Source of the DNA: Pseudaestuariivita rosea
GTDB lineage: Bacteria > Pseudomonadota > Alphaproteobacteria > Rhodobacterales > Rhodobacteraceae
DNA: 64,000 bases
Direction of reading: 5' to 3'
NCBI RefSeq assembly: GCF_017592335.1
Contig: NZ_JACNMP010000005.1
Location: 1 to 64,000 of the forward strand
Below the pieces are notes generated by a model, which worked only from the letters and a program-made list of their open reading frames with translations, did not search any database and was not told where the DNA came from. The translations under genes and the position numbers were made by a program. Positions 36,245 to 43,393 of the stretch are shown one piece after another. Positions within the stretch are counted from its first letter, which is position 1. Each line of letters opens with the position of its first letter.

Positions 36245-36955
36245 TCAGATGCCATGCATACGCTCCAGAATGAGGCAGAAGGCCATGCGCAGACGCTTTA
36301 TGGTTTTTCCGGTGTTTTGCCAGTGATGCGCAGCCAGAACCTCGCTGAGCGATTGATCCTGCAAACACACCCGATCGACGAGCACCCGATCGAAGATGGC
36401 GCGCCGTGTGAGTGCCTCACCGGATGATTTGCGCAGGATGGGCAAGGCGATGCCATTCCCAATCGCGTTGTGGAACCGGCGCAGACGTTGACGATCAGTC
36501 ATATACGCCGTCAGGAAGTCCGTCTGGCCTGATCCACCGGTCTGAACATCGAAAGCCTGCGAGCACTTGACGCCTGCAGCCTCGACCCGTTCGGTGAGCG
36601 CGCCATAGGTACGGCCGGCGTCCACTTGTGCGGCGGTAAATGGAGCGGTCCCGCCACAACGCAAGGCCTGGTCAGTCATATCGTCAAAGACATCCCGCAC
36701 CATACCGGGTGTGCCAGCCTTGTAGCGCTCTTCCACCTCTTTGAAGTCGTCAGTGCCCACCGGCACCATGTGCACCTCGCGCATCGATTTGACCGACCCG
36801 CGCGCGGGCGCAGGAACGATCTCATCGCTGCAATCTGCATCCACATCCCCCCGCGCTTTGACACCCGCCAACCGTCGAGCTTCCTCTTTGGCCCGTTCGG
36901 CGCGACGATCCAGACGCCCGAGGGCGTCGGCGATGTTGCCACTGTTGCGTGTCAT
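36245..36955 (-). CDS. phage regulatory protein, DUF6456-like
   Basis: 236 residues. The C-terminal part (YGALTERVEAAGVKCS, then a region ending VDRVCLQDQSLSEVLAAHHW) resembles DUF6456-type helix-turn-helix proteins of Alphaproteobacteria. The N-terminal third is charged, with no motif. As the last gene of the early operon, just before a terminator and the late genes, it would be well placed to switch on late transcription. Both family and role are tentative. Confidence 0.55.
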   Translation of the reverse strand: MTRNSGNIADALGRLDRRAERAKEEARRLAGVKARGDVDADCSDEIVPAPARGSVKSMREVHMVPVGTDDFKEVEERYKAGTPGMVRDVFDDMTDQALRCGGTAPFTAAQVDAGRTYGALTERVEAAGVKCSQAFDVQTGGSGQTDFLTAYMTDRQRLRRFHNAIGNGIALPILRKSSGEALTRRAIFDRVLVDRVCLQDQSLSEVLAAHHWQNTGKTIKRLRMAFCLILERMHGI

Positions 36956-37536
36956 GACGCGGTGTCCTTCGTCGCCAGATCAGCGATCCAGCGGCATTTG
37001 TCGACATCGGCCAGGCGGTTCGCCCGCCAGGCCTGTTCATCGCGGGTGATCTCACCGCCGCGGGCCAGATGCTCTTCGATCCGCTGCAACCGACGGGCGG
37101 CCTCGCCGGCCCGATCCTTGACCGTCTTGATCACCCAGGCTGTGGGCCAGCGCCGGGTCTTGCGTACCTCGGCCAGCAGCTCAGGCCCCCAACCCTCCGC
37201 CAAGGCGGTCTGTCCGACGTCATGGGTAAAGACCGCCCGGATCAGCGGTGAGGCATCATCGGCGGGCGGCTGGATCTTCAAGCTGCGCTCGAGAATGCGG
37301 TTGGCAATGGGAAAGCGGTCCCGCTCTTTGCCGCCGGCCAATTGCGCCGCCTCTTCCTCAAGGGCGGCCAGCTTGTCCTCCGCCATATAGGCCAGTTTGG
37401 CACAGAGACCGTTCAGCATCTTTTCAAAGGCGGGTTTGGTCATGGTGCTGGGTTTCATCAAGCCCCGTTGCAATAGTGGATCGATCAGCACCTGTCTGAC
37501 CCGTGCTTCGCCCGCTGCCTGATCCTGCCTGTTCAT
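36952..37536 (-). CDS. phage early protein, unknown
   Basis: 194 residues, mostly helical. TKPAFEKMLNGLCAKLAYMAEDKLAALEEEAAQLAGG is a likely coiled coil (about 33-70). From about 115 on it is Arg-rich. Four-base overlaps with both neighbours show it is part of one operon. I do not recognise a family. The charge and helices would suit a DNA-binding or replication accessory protein, but this is only a guess. Confidence 0.6.
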   Translation of the reverse strand: MNRQDQAAGEARVRQVLIDPLLQRGLMKPSTMTKPAFEKMLNGLCAKLAYMAEDKLAALEEEAAQLAGGKERDRFPIANRILERSLKIQPPADDASPLIRAVFTHDVGQTALAEGWGPELLAEVRKTRRWPTAWVIKTVKDRAGEAARRLQRIEEHLARGGEITRDEQAWRANRLADVDKCRWIADLATKDTAS

Positions 37537-37736
37537 CTGCCGCTCTCCTCTCTTCTCAGTTCTGCCGCTCTCTCCGCACGCGCAGGCGTTAAAAGCGGCG
37601 CGCTGCGGAAGGTTTCTTTTCCTTTCATTTCTTCTCTTTTCCTTTCAGCCGCTCGGTTTTTGGACCAAATAAAAACCGCAAAAAACTTCCGGAAAATTTT
37701 TAAAACTTCCGGCGGAAGAATTTGGGAAGATTTCAC
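37533..37736 (-). CDS. small basic phage protein, unknown
   Basis: 67 residues, Arg/Lys-rich (KNRAAERKREEMKGKE). The ATG overlaps the upstream stop and its own stop overlaps the downstream ATG, both as ATGA; this tight coupling is the main reason to accept it. No family recognised. Confidence 0.45.
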   Translation of the reverse strand: MKSSQILPPEVLKIFRKFFAVFIWSKNRAAERKREEMKGKETFRSAPLLTPARAERAAELRREESGR

Positions 37737-38350
37737 GAGGCCGTTGAGAGTGCATTCAAGGCCTCCTTGATCCGCTTCAAGGTGGCGCTGCCGCCCGGAT
37801 AGGTCACATCGATCCAGTCGCTGATGGCATTGATCTTTTCGTCGTTCCCGGCGATGTGCTGGCCGCCAGGGATACTCTTGGTCAGATGCCCGGCAATCGT
37901 GCCAAGACGCTTGCGCATGCGGTCATCGGCGTTTTTGGCGTCATTCCGACGCTTGCCGTTCAATGCCTCAAGAGCGACCTCGGTGACCACCGGGTGTGCG
38001 AAGCGAACCTCACCGGTATCGCAGAGCACCTTATGCCAGTTATGGAGGGGCGAGACATCCCGTTTCAGCAGGCCTAGCCAGCGCTCGAGCGGCAGGTTCA
38101 ACGCAAAGGCCAGGCTTTGATCATTGCAGGGTAGCGTACCGATCGGGGTCTCATCCTGCGCAATGCAGAAGAGATTAAAGCCGTACCAGCCGACATCCGC
38201 ATCCACATTGCGACGGAACTCACTCGCCCGCCAGCGTTTGAGGTTCCACTGCAAAAAGTAATGGCTGTCCAACCGCGCGGTGGCCGAGATCGGGTATGCG
38301 GGTAGATCGCTACCATCGATCAGCTGGATATGCGGGCGCGGTCCGGTCAT
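37733..38350 (-). CDS. phage early protein, possible replication role
   Basis: 205 residues. The N-terminal half (YFLQWNLKRWRASEFRRNVDADVGWYGFNLFCIAQDETP, LALNLPLERWLGLL-like) recalls the DUF1376-type domain found in phage replication-initiator proteins, where a short helix-turn-helix processes colony- or early-type functions. The C-terminal half has a basic helix (NGKRRNDAKNADDRMRKRLG). It stands in the middle of the early operon, where replication genes usually lie. The assignment is tentative. Confidence 0.6.
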   Translation of the reverse strand: MTGPRPHIQLIDGSDLPAYPISATARLDSHYFLQWNLKRWRASEFRRNVDADVGWYGFNLFCIAQDETPIGTLPCNDQSLAFALNLPLERWLGLLKRDVSPLHNWHKVLCDTGEVRFAHPVVTEVALEALNGKRRNDAKNADDRMRKRLGTIAGHLTKSIPGGQHIAGNDEKINAISDWIDVTYPGGSATLKRIKEALNALSTAS

Positions 38351-38745
38351 GGCGCGGGGGCCCGTTGCAGCGCAGCCGCCCGTGCCTGGCGATCGGCCAG
38401 CCAGGCTGATTGCACATGGGTGACATGCCGCCGGGCGGCACGGGTCAGATCGCGGACCGCATCATCATCCTGCTCATATTTGCCCATCCGCCAGATCAGC
38501 GCTGAGAGCGCCAGGCGGTGGCCCCATTTGCGCAGCTCGGCCGTGCCAGCCCGCTCACAAGCGGTCGAGCAATAGATTTGCCAGGGGCGACGGGGAACGA
38601 AGTGCTGCCCACACTCGGGCAGAAAGCAGATGCCTTGCGTCCAGAGCGGCGCGGCCAGGAGTTCGGACTGCGCGTAGACCTGGAATTTCTCCGGTTCAAA
38701 ATGCCGTGCCACGGCATTCGCGCAAGGGGATGCCGGAAGGGTCAT
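38347..38745 (-). CDS. zinc-finger-like phage protein
   Basis: 132 residues. The sequence C-x4-C-x12-C-x3-C (CFLPECGQHFVPRRPWQIYCSTAC, split here by eye into two Cys pairs) looks like a small zinc-binding site. The C-terminal half is a charged helix with Arg and Ala repeats. It probably binds DNA or a protein partner. ATGA overlaps on both sides join it to the early operon. Confidence 0.6.
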   Translation of the reverse strand: MTLPASPCANAVARHFEPEKFQVYAQSELLAAPLWTQGICFLPECGQHFVPRRPWQIYCSTACERAGTAELRKWGHRLALSALIWRMGKYEQDDDAVRDLTRAARRHVTHVQSAWLADRQARAAALQRAPAP

Positions 38746-39140
38746 GGTGCCGAACGCCCCTTTGCGGTGCTCTGCGGGGCGCTGAGCGAGGACGCGCCAA
38801 AGCGCTCCAGATGGCGCGCATAGCGCATAGCCGCGCCCAGGATGCGTTCCTGCATGGCCAGAGAATTAGTCTTGTTTGCCCTGTTGATGTAATTCCGACC
38901 GAACCCAAGTGCGCGCGAGGCCTCGGCCAGTGAGGCAAAGCACAAAGGCCCAATCACAAAGGGCTTGGGTTGAAATTGTCCCGTTTTGCCCTCATTGCCC
39001 AGGCCACAGCGATCGAGCGTACCGGCGCGCGCATGATCCCTAACCGTGCTGGCGGTGATCCCAAAGGCCGCGGCCACCGCATGGGCATCAGCATAGATCA
39101 CCCCGCGGACGTCCAGATCGGTGTAGAGGCGCTGCGTCAT
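38742..39140 (-). CDS. phage DNA-binding protein, unknown
   Basis: 132 residues from the ATG at 39140. AHAVAAAFGITASTVRDHARAGTL looks like a helix-turn-helix, and a second one may lie in LAEASRALGFGRNYINRA. It is the first gene of the early operon, so it may be an early regulator. The ORF extends upstream to 39179, but that start (MALCDPYRF) lies in the leader. Confidence 0.6.
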   Translation of the reverse strand: MTQRLYTDLDVRGVIYADAHAVAAAFGITASTVRDHARAGTLDRCGLGNEGKTGQFQPKPFVIGPLCFASLAEASRALGFGRNYINRANKTNSLAMQERILGAAMRYARHLERFGASSLSAPQSTAKGRSAP

Positions 39141-39201
39141 GATGGTGCTCTGGAAACGATACGGATCGCATAGCGCCACATACTAATATGATTAAGAAAG
39201 T

Positions 39202-39258
39202 GGCCTCGTCCGAGAACTTGGGAGCACAGACGAGGCCAGATGGTCCGCCACTTGGACC
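39202..39258. other. two inverted repeats in the early-operon leader
   Basis: GGCCTCGTC (39202-39210) pairs perfectly with GACGAGGCC (39229-39237) and GGTCC (39242-39246) with GGACC (39254-39258). No T-run follows on either strand. They lie in the 257-base gap between the early operon (minus) and the gene at 39398 (plus). They may be a structured 5' leader or protein-binding sites. Confidence 0.45.
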
Positions 39259-39397
39259 CGCTAGGGCGACCAGGGATTGTTTCACGCCGCCCACAGCGAT
39301 GAGCATATAAAGAGGTAGTAAGAGCGACTTGTACTCGCAAGGGTGTCGTATAGGGTCTCAATGCAAAGCATACCGCCGAAACGAGAAAGGCAAATCG

Positions 39398-39751
39398 ATG
39401 AAAAGATACTGCTTTGGTTTGGTTTTGGGGTTTATAGTGATGCCTGCAAACATTTCTGCAGACAGTTTCGTTGATGAACTTATGAGTATCAAATGCAAAG
39501 CTGCCTATGATCAGATGAACGTACGCGATGATTTGGGGATGGTTATTTTCCATTATATCGTGGGTGCAACTGCAACAATAGCTGAAAAAGATCAAAGCGT
39601 TTGGGGCGAATTTACATATACTGCCACAGCGATGGATATATCCTGCACTGAAGACCCAACACTCACTCTTGGTGACTTTCTGCGTCGATTGGGGACTGGA
39701 GAATATAATGCGCTGTTGCGCAAAATGAGGCAGATTCATTCTCTGGATTGA
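39398..39751 (+). CDS. small exported protein, possible moron
   Basis: 117 residues from the ATG at 39398, preceded by GAGAAAGG. Signal peptide (RYCFGLVLGFIVMPANISA). The mature part has two cysteines (about 33 and 84) that could form a disulfide, in a small helical domain reminiscent of HdeA/Rap1a-type periplasmic proteins. It is read against the surrounding phage early genes and is AT-rich, the signature of a moron expressed in the lysogen. The function is unknown; acid-stress chaperone or immunity roles are only guesses from the layout. Confidence 0.6.
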   Translation: MKRYCFGLVLGFIVMPANISADSFVDELMSIKCKAAYDQMNVRDDLGMVIFHYIVGATATIAEKDQSVWGEFTYTATAMDISCTEDPTLTLGDFLRRLGTGEYNALLRKMRQIHSLD

Positions 39752-39759
39752 CAAAGTCA

Positions 39760-39888
39760 TTATTCGCCACGCCCCTTGACCCTGCGGAAAAACTTTTCCG
39801 ATTTGGCCTCGAACCCATCCGCCCGCCGCCGGTAGCGATGGGCCAGCCGGCGATAGAACCGGCCAAAGATCCGCCAGAGCCAGGTCAT
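39760..39888 (-). CDS. small basic phage protein
   Basis: 42 residues, 12 of them Arg, with an aromatic start (MTWLWRIFGRFYRRLAHRYR). The ATG overlaps the upstream stop (ATGA at 39885-39888). It is the last gene of the three-gene Cro-type operon. Possibly a membrane-active or nucleic-acid-binding peptide; no family. Confidence 0.45.
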   Translation of the reverse strand: MTWLWRIFGRFYRRLAHRYRRRADGFEAKSEKFFRRVKGRGE

Positions 39889-40235
39889 GAGACCTCCGGA
39901 TCAATGATCTCAAAGACCCGCTCGGCTCCCGCCAGTGCCAGGATCCGCAGCACATAGCGGAAATGCGGCGCATTCTGGCAGCGCAACCAGTTGCGCACGG
40001 TCTTCGGATGAATGGGTCGTTTGTCCGTGGTCAGAACCTCGGCCACCAGTTCAGAGAGATGGTTCTCCGACTGCGCTTCGGGAAAGGCTTGCCACAAAAC
40101 CCGGGCAAACCACTCCCGCTCGTTTTCTTCACTCAATGATGATTTTCGATAAGACTTTTCCAATGATCCAATCCTAGGCTGCTTACATGCAACGCGAGCA
40201 GCATCGGAAAGGGTGGAGGGCGTCGCATGTTTCAT
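39885..40235 (-). CDS. phage regulatory protein, unknown
   Basis: 116 residues. The C-terminal part (IHPKTVRNWLRCQNAPHFRYVLRILALAG) looks like a DNA-binding helical domain of the kind that follows Cro in rhodobacterial prophages. The N-terminal 40 residues are polar. It overlaps the Cro-like gene by four bases (ATGA). It is likely to be an early regulator of CII-like role, but the family is not recognised. Confidence 0.55.
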   Translation of the reverse strand: MKHATPSTLSDAARVACKQPRIGSLEKSYRKSSLSEENEREWFARVLWQAFPEAQSENHLSELVAEVLTTDKRPIHPKTVRNWLRCQNAPHFRYVLRILALAGAERVFEIIDPEVS

Positions 40236-40483
40236 GCGGCGTCCTCTTTTTGATCAACCGGCGTCAGTTGCTTGAACGAGAACAAATGCAAAGGAGGTTC
40301 ATCGACGGCACGATGCTCGGACAAGTCATAAAGCGCTTTATACCAACTCGCTGGAAAACGGCCGGCGCTGATATGCGAATGAACGGTTGTGTATCCAACG
40401 CCCAGTGCAACGGCGATGGTATGATTACCACCAAGCTGTTCAGCATATTCACGAATGCAAACCATACGATGAAATAAATCCAT
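40232..40483 (-). CDS. Cro-like repressor
   Basis: 83 residues. REYAEQLGGNHTIAVALGVGYTTVHSHISAGRFPASWYKAL fits a Cro/YdaS-type helix-turn-helix. It is divergent from the CI-like gene; 45 bases lie between the two starts. An operator-like palindrome covers its start codon (40479-40493), which would give autoregulation. First gene of a three-gene operon. Confidence 0.7.
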   Translation of the reverse strand: MDLFHRMVCIREYAEQLGGNHTIAVALGVGYTTVHSHISAGRFPASWYKALYDLSEHRAVDEPPLHLFSFKQLTPVDQKEDAA

Positions 40484-40493
40484 TATTTATGGA
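40479..40493. promoter_or_regulatory. operator-like palindrome O1
   Basis: TCCATTATTTATGGA, an inverted repeat of the form TCCA-N7-TGGA. It overlaps the start codon of the Cro-like gene and lies in the short region between the divergent regulators. The same pattern occurs at 41006 and 41037. Confidence 0.6.
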
Positions 40494-40528
40494 CTGTCAA
40501 TGATCAGTAAAAAGAGAATTCAAAAAAA

Positions 40529-40858
40529 GTGGATTTGATATACAAACCTCTCATGAGATTCGACGAGAAAGAAAAGCTTTTTCGGCTTGGAGATAGTAGC
40601 CGAGAAGCCATCGCCCGCCGCCTCAGAGCGGGAAGAATGGCCACTGGCCTGAGTCAACAAGATTTTGCCAAATCAGTTGAACTCAAGAAAACCACATACA
40701 GCGCCCAGGAAAATGGTGACTCTTCGCCCTCTATAGCTGTGATGAGAGCTCTTTATCGAGAATATCGCATAGATTTTAATTATGTTCTTCACGGCGATTT
40801 TTCTCAATTGCCTTCTGACGTTCAGGATAAATTGATAGAGGCTCTTTCCTCCTTTTAG
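40529..40858 (+). CDS. CI-like XRE-family repressor
   Basis: 109 residues, GTG start; an ATG at 40553 is an alternative. HTH_3 domain: EAIARRLRAGRMATGLSQQDFAKSVELKKTTYSAQENGDSSPSIAVMRALYREYRIDFNYVL. No peptidase (LexA/S24) domain follows, so it cannot cleave itself; release from repression must work in another way, for example through an antirepressor. It probably binds the TCCA-N7-TGGA sites on both sides of its gene. Confidence 0.8.
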   Translation: MDLIYKPLMRFDEKEKLFRLGDSSREAIARRLRAGRMATGLSQQDFAKSVELKKTTYSAQENGDSSPSIAVMRALYREYRIDFNYVLHGDFSQLPSDVQDKLIEALSSF

Positions 40859-41005
40859 CTTCTCGTGCGTCCAGCAACCAATTGACGTTTAAACCACACC
40901 GACGCAGGAGAACACTCAGCAAGATGATAGTTCTCATGTCTCCTCCTAATGGTCGAGTGATGAGTTACTTAATCATCTTATGGTTAAATAACATCTGACA
41001 ATGAG

Positions 41006-41020
41006 TCCAATATATTTGGA
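41006..41020. promoter_or_regulatory. operator-like palindrome O2
   Basis: TCCAATATATTTGGA, of the TCCA-N7-TGGA type. It lies 31 bases (about three helical turns) before O3, over the likely -35 region (TTGGAC at 41016) of the promoter for the gene at 41083. Confidence 0.6.
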
Positions 41021-41036
41021 CAAACACCTTTACAAG

Positions 41037-41051
41037 TCCAAAATAAATGGA
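41037..41051. promoter_or_regulatory. operator-like palindrome O3
   Basis: TCCAAAATAAATGGA, of the same type as O1 and O2. It covers the presumed -10 region (CAAAAT at 41039-41044) of the promoter for the 41083-43154 genes, so a bound repressor would block it. Confidence 0.6.
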
Positions 41052-41082
41052 TTATGGGTTATCCAACAAAAGGAGATCAGCC

Positions 41083-41373
41083 ATGTCCCTGCCGTTCCCG
41101 CCGCCACAGGTCGCACCGCGCCATGTCACGGCTCTGAAGTCATCTCGCGAGACACCCGCCAAAGCCAGGCCAGATGAGATCACCGACGACGGTTTGGGTA
41201 TCATCCGCCATTCTCGATCGACTGGATTGCGGACCTTTTTCATGACCGGTGGCGCGCAAGCACGTGGGTACTATGCTCGAGCTGATCTGCCGTCGCGCAT
41301 CTGGACTGGGCCGCATCCGACACGGCGGGCTGCGTTGCTGGCGGTTAAGGCGCAGCGCTTGGTGATTAAATGA
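41083..41373 (+). CDS. small phage protein, unknown
   Basis: 96 residues from the ATG at 41083, with the strong ribosome site AAAGGAGAT. Pro-rich start, then GIIRHSRSTGLRTFFMTGGAQARGYYARADLP with many Arg and aromatic residues, possibly nucleic-acid binding. It is the first gene of a plus-strand operon that ends with the integrase and is likely repressed through O2/O3. No family. Confidence 0.6.
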   Translation: MSLPFPPPQVAPRHVTALKSSRETPAKARPDEITDDGLGIIRHSRSTGLRTFFMTGGAQARGYYARADLPSRIWTGPHPTRRAALLAVKAQRLVIK

Positions 41374-41645
41374 CAGCGGCGCGCGATCTCCGTCATTTGG
41401 AAGCCGCTCTGGATCTAATGGCGCGGACTGACCCGTTAGAGCGGTTGCAGTGCCTCAAGGCGCTCTGTGTCACCTACGGCCTCTGGACCATCCCAGAGCC
41501 CCCGACGCTCTACTCGCCGGTCATCTATGAAATCCAACTGTTCGGTGTCGCGGCGATGGCCAGCGATATCGAAGCGCTGCCACGCAACTGGATGCGTGCT
41601 GCGCGCAATGTCTTGGACGGTCTCGACGAAGGCCAGGCCGCATGA
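41370..41645 (+). CDS. small phage protein, unknown
   Basis: 91 residues, helical (DLRHLEAALDLMARTDPLERLQCLKALC). ATGA overlap with the upstream gene and with the one downstream (41642-41645). Part of the pre-integrase operon. No family recognised. Confidence 0.55.
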   Translation: MTAARDLRHLEAALDLMARTDPLERLQCLKALCVTYGLWTIPEPPTLYSPVIYEIQLFGVAAMASDIEALPRNWMRAARNVLDGLDEGQAA

Positions 41646-41902
41646 CGTCACTTTTCCCCCTGATCCCACGTCCATCCCAAAACACTGCCTGGGATCGGGC
41701 ACCTGCCAGAGGGGCACGCCCCCACCCACGTCCCAGCCCCTCTGGCTCTTTCCTTATTCCATCACTAAAACTGCTTCGGTTCGCTTCCGACAGGGCGTGC
41801 GTCACTGCCTCCACTCACGGTATCAGCACATGGCGCACGCCCATATCCACGATTTTTCAGCCTCAAATGAATAGCCCGTTTCGCCGTGTGCAGGATGGGT
41901 GA
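41642..41902 (+). CDS. doubtful small phage ORF
   Basis: 86 residues, rich in Pro, Ser and Arg, without a clear protein-like pattern. It is accepted only because it is joined by an ATGA overlap upstream and a TGATG overlap downstream, leaving no gap in the operon. It may be a spacer. Confidence 0.3.
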   Translation: MTSLFPLIPRPSQNTAWDRAPARGARPHPRPSPSGSFLIPSLKLLRFASDRACVTASTHGISTWRTPISTIFQPQMNSPFRRVQDG

Positions 41903-42084
41903 TGGCTAAGACCGCATCTGTCACGGAAGCCGATATGAAGCGCGTCGTGAAGGTCGCACAGGATCAAGGCTTGCGCGTACAACGATGCATAATGACGCCA
42001 AAACGCGTGGAGTGGATCTTTAGCGATGTTGACGGCACACTGGATGCTGACGATAGTCCCAAGCCAAAGGAATGGCCCAGGTGA
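41902..42084 (+). CDS. small excisionase-position protein
   Basis: 60 residues from the ATG at 41902 (GTG at 41899 also in frame). TEADMKRVVKVAQDQGLRVQRCIMTPKRVEWIFSD is a small alpha/beta unit that I associate with genes just before phage integrases in Rhodobacterales. It overlaps the integrase start. The place is that of an excisionase, but the fold does not clearly show a winged helix. Confidence 0.6.
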   Translation: MAKTASVTEADMKRVVKVAQDQGLRVQRCIMTPKRVEWIFSDVDGTLDADDSPKPKEWPR

Positions 42085-43154
42085 CGGATGTGAAGGTCAA
42101 TTATCCCGGCTTGTTGAAAGAACGACTGCCATCTGGCAATTATAGGTATCGCGTCCGGGTCGAGGGTAAACCCGGCAAACGGATCCGTTTGCACATCGGT
42201 CCAGATCATAAAGACTTTGCAGAACACTATCGCGCTGGCCGCGCAGGCGTAGAGATCAAGCTAGACGCCGAACCAGTCGACAACACCATCCGAGGGTCCA
42301 TTGCCTGGTTGTGCCGCAAATACCTGGCTGATCTGGAAAGACAGACATTAGCCGGACTCGCATCGTCGCTGACGCTGAAAAAGAAAACGATGTATCTCAA
42401 GCGGCTTGAAAAACATTATGGCGACTATGCGATGGTGATGCCGCAAACCGAAGTTGTGGCTATCCGCGATGCATACGCCGAAACGCCCGCAGGTGCCGAT
42501 AGCTTAGTTGAGTCTATTCGTTCAATGTACCGATGGGCCTGCGAGCGCGGCATCTGCGATATCAATCCCGCCATTGGCGTGGCCAAGATCGACAGAGGAA
42601 AGGGCGGGGCGAAGCCTTGGACCGTTGATGATCTTAAAAAGTACCGCGAGCACCACTGTGAAGGAACAACGCCACATCTGTGTCTGACACTGTTCATGTT
42701 CACAGCCTGTCGGATCAGTGACGCGGTTCGGTTAGGCCGTACCAATGAATTTGAACGCAACGGTATTCGCGGTTTGGGATGGCAGCCCAGTAAGAAGGGG
42801 TCGGCCTATGTGGAAATCCCGATGTTGCCACCGCTTTACAAAGCGACACGGGCCGCAACAGTTCAGGGACCAACTTACCTTTTGACCGAGCATGGCAGGC
42901 CCTTCAAAACGCCGGATTCACTCGGGCAACTCTTTCGGCGATGGTGCCGGGATGCAGGTTTGGAGGGTCGTTCTAGCCACGGCATCCGTAAAGCGGCCGG
43001 GCACCTTTTGGCCCAGGCTGGATGTTCGCAATATCAGATCATGTCGATCCACGGACACACCCAGGCGCAGACATCCGAGGTCTACACAAAAGGAGTCGAA
43101 CGCTGGAAAATGGCAGCCGATGCGATGCGAACATTAGAATCGATGGAGTGGTAA
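42072..43154 (+). CDS. int: tyrosine recombinase (phage integrase)
   Basis: 360 residues. Catalytic residues of the family are present: R214 (ACRISDAVRL), H303 and R306 (SHGIRKA), H329 (HGH) and the nucleophile Y338 (EVYTKG). The N-terminal part (to about 170) holds the arm- and core-binding domains. It ends 76 bases before the tRNA-Gly gene, its most likely target. A relic of a near-identical integrase is at 236-379. It should catalyse integration and excision between copies of the tRNA 3' part. Confidence 0.95.
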   Translation: MAQVTDVKVNYPGLLKERLPSGNYRYRVRVEGKPGKRIRLHIGPDHKDFAEHYRAGRAGVEIKLDAEPVDNTIRGSIAWLCRKYLADLERQTLAGLASSLTLKKKTMYLKRLEKHYGDYAMVMPQTEVVAIRDAYAETPAGADSLVESIRSMYRWACERGICDINPAIGVAKIDRGKGGAKPWTVDDLKKYREHHCEGTTPHLCLTLFMFTACRISDAVRLGRTNEFERNGIRGLGWQPSKKGSAYVEIPMLPPLYKATRAATVQGPTYLLTEHGRPFKTPDSLGQLFRRWCRDAGLEGRSSHGIRKAAGHLLAQAGCSQYQIMSIHGHTQAQTSEVYTKGVERWKMAADAMRTLESMEW

Positions 43155-43156
43155 GT

Positions 43157-43202
43157 GTCCCACGTACTATTTTTGCGTGGGACAGGTTCAGTAATAACCT
43201 GT
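43157..43202. promoter_or_regulatory. paired hairpins between int and att
   Basis: GTCCCACG pairs with CGTGGGAC (43157-43183), and ACAGGTT with AACCTGT (43182-43202), seven and eight base arms. The same two structures, slightly worn, occur after the integrase relic (about 383-430). The first may end int transcription (there is no clear T-run); both may be arm sites for the recombinase. Confidence 0.5.
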
Positions 43203-43230
43203 TGAATTGCAAAAATAATATTTTTGAAAA

Positions 43231-43305
43231 TGGAGCGGGCGATGAGATTCGAACTCACGACCCTTACCTTGGCAAGGTAATGCTCTACCCCTGAGCTACG
43301 CCCGC
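43231..43305 (-). tRNA. tRNA-Gly (anticodon GCC)
   Basis: 75 bases with encoded CCA. The acceptor stem GCGGGCG/CGCCCGC, D arm (GCTC-GAGC), anticodon loop TTGCCAA between TTACC/GGTAA, and T arm with GTTCGAAT-type loop all fold. It reads GGC and GGU codons. Its 3' half is the attachment site of the element at 1-43230; the full gene is kept at this side of the element. Confidence 0.96.
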
Positions 43306-43393
43306 GTCCGTGGGTGAGCTGTCAGATATAAACAATGCGCGTGCACTGCAAGTGGAAAATTGCAATACCCGCGAAAATCTGATCGTGCGGCGG

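Noticed and set aside
39137-39973. 278-codon minus ORF
   Set aside because: It covers the leader with hairpins, the antisense of the exported protein gene and part of other frames; no domain seen.
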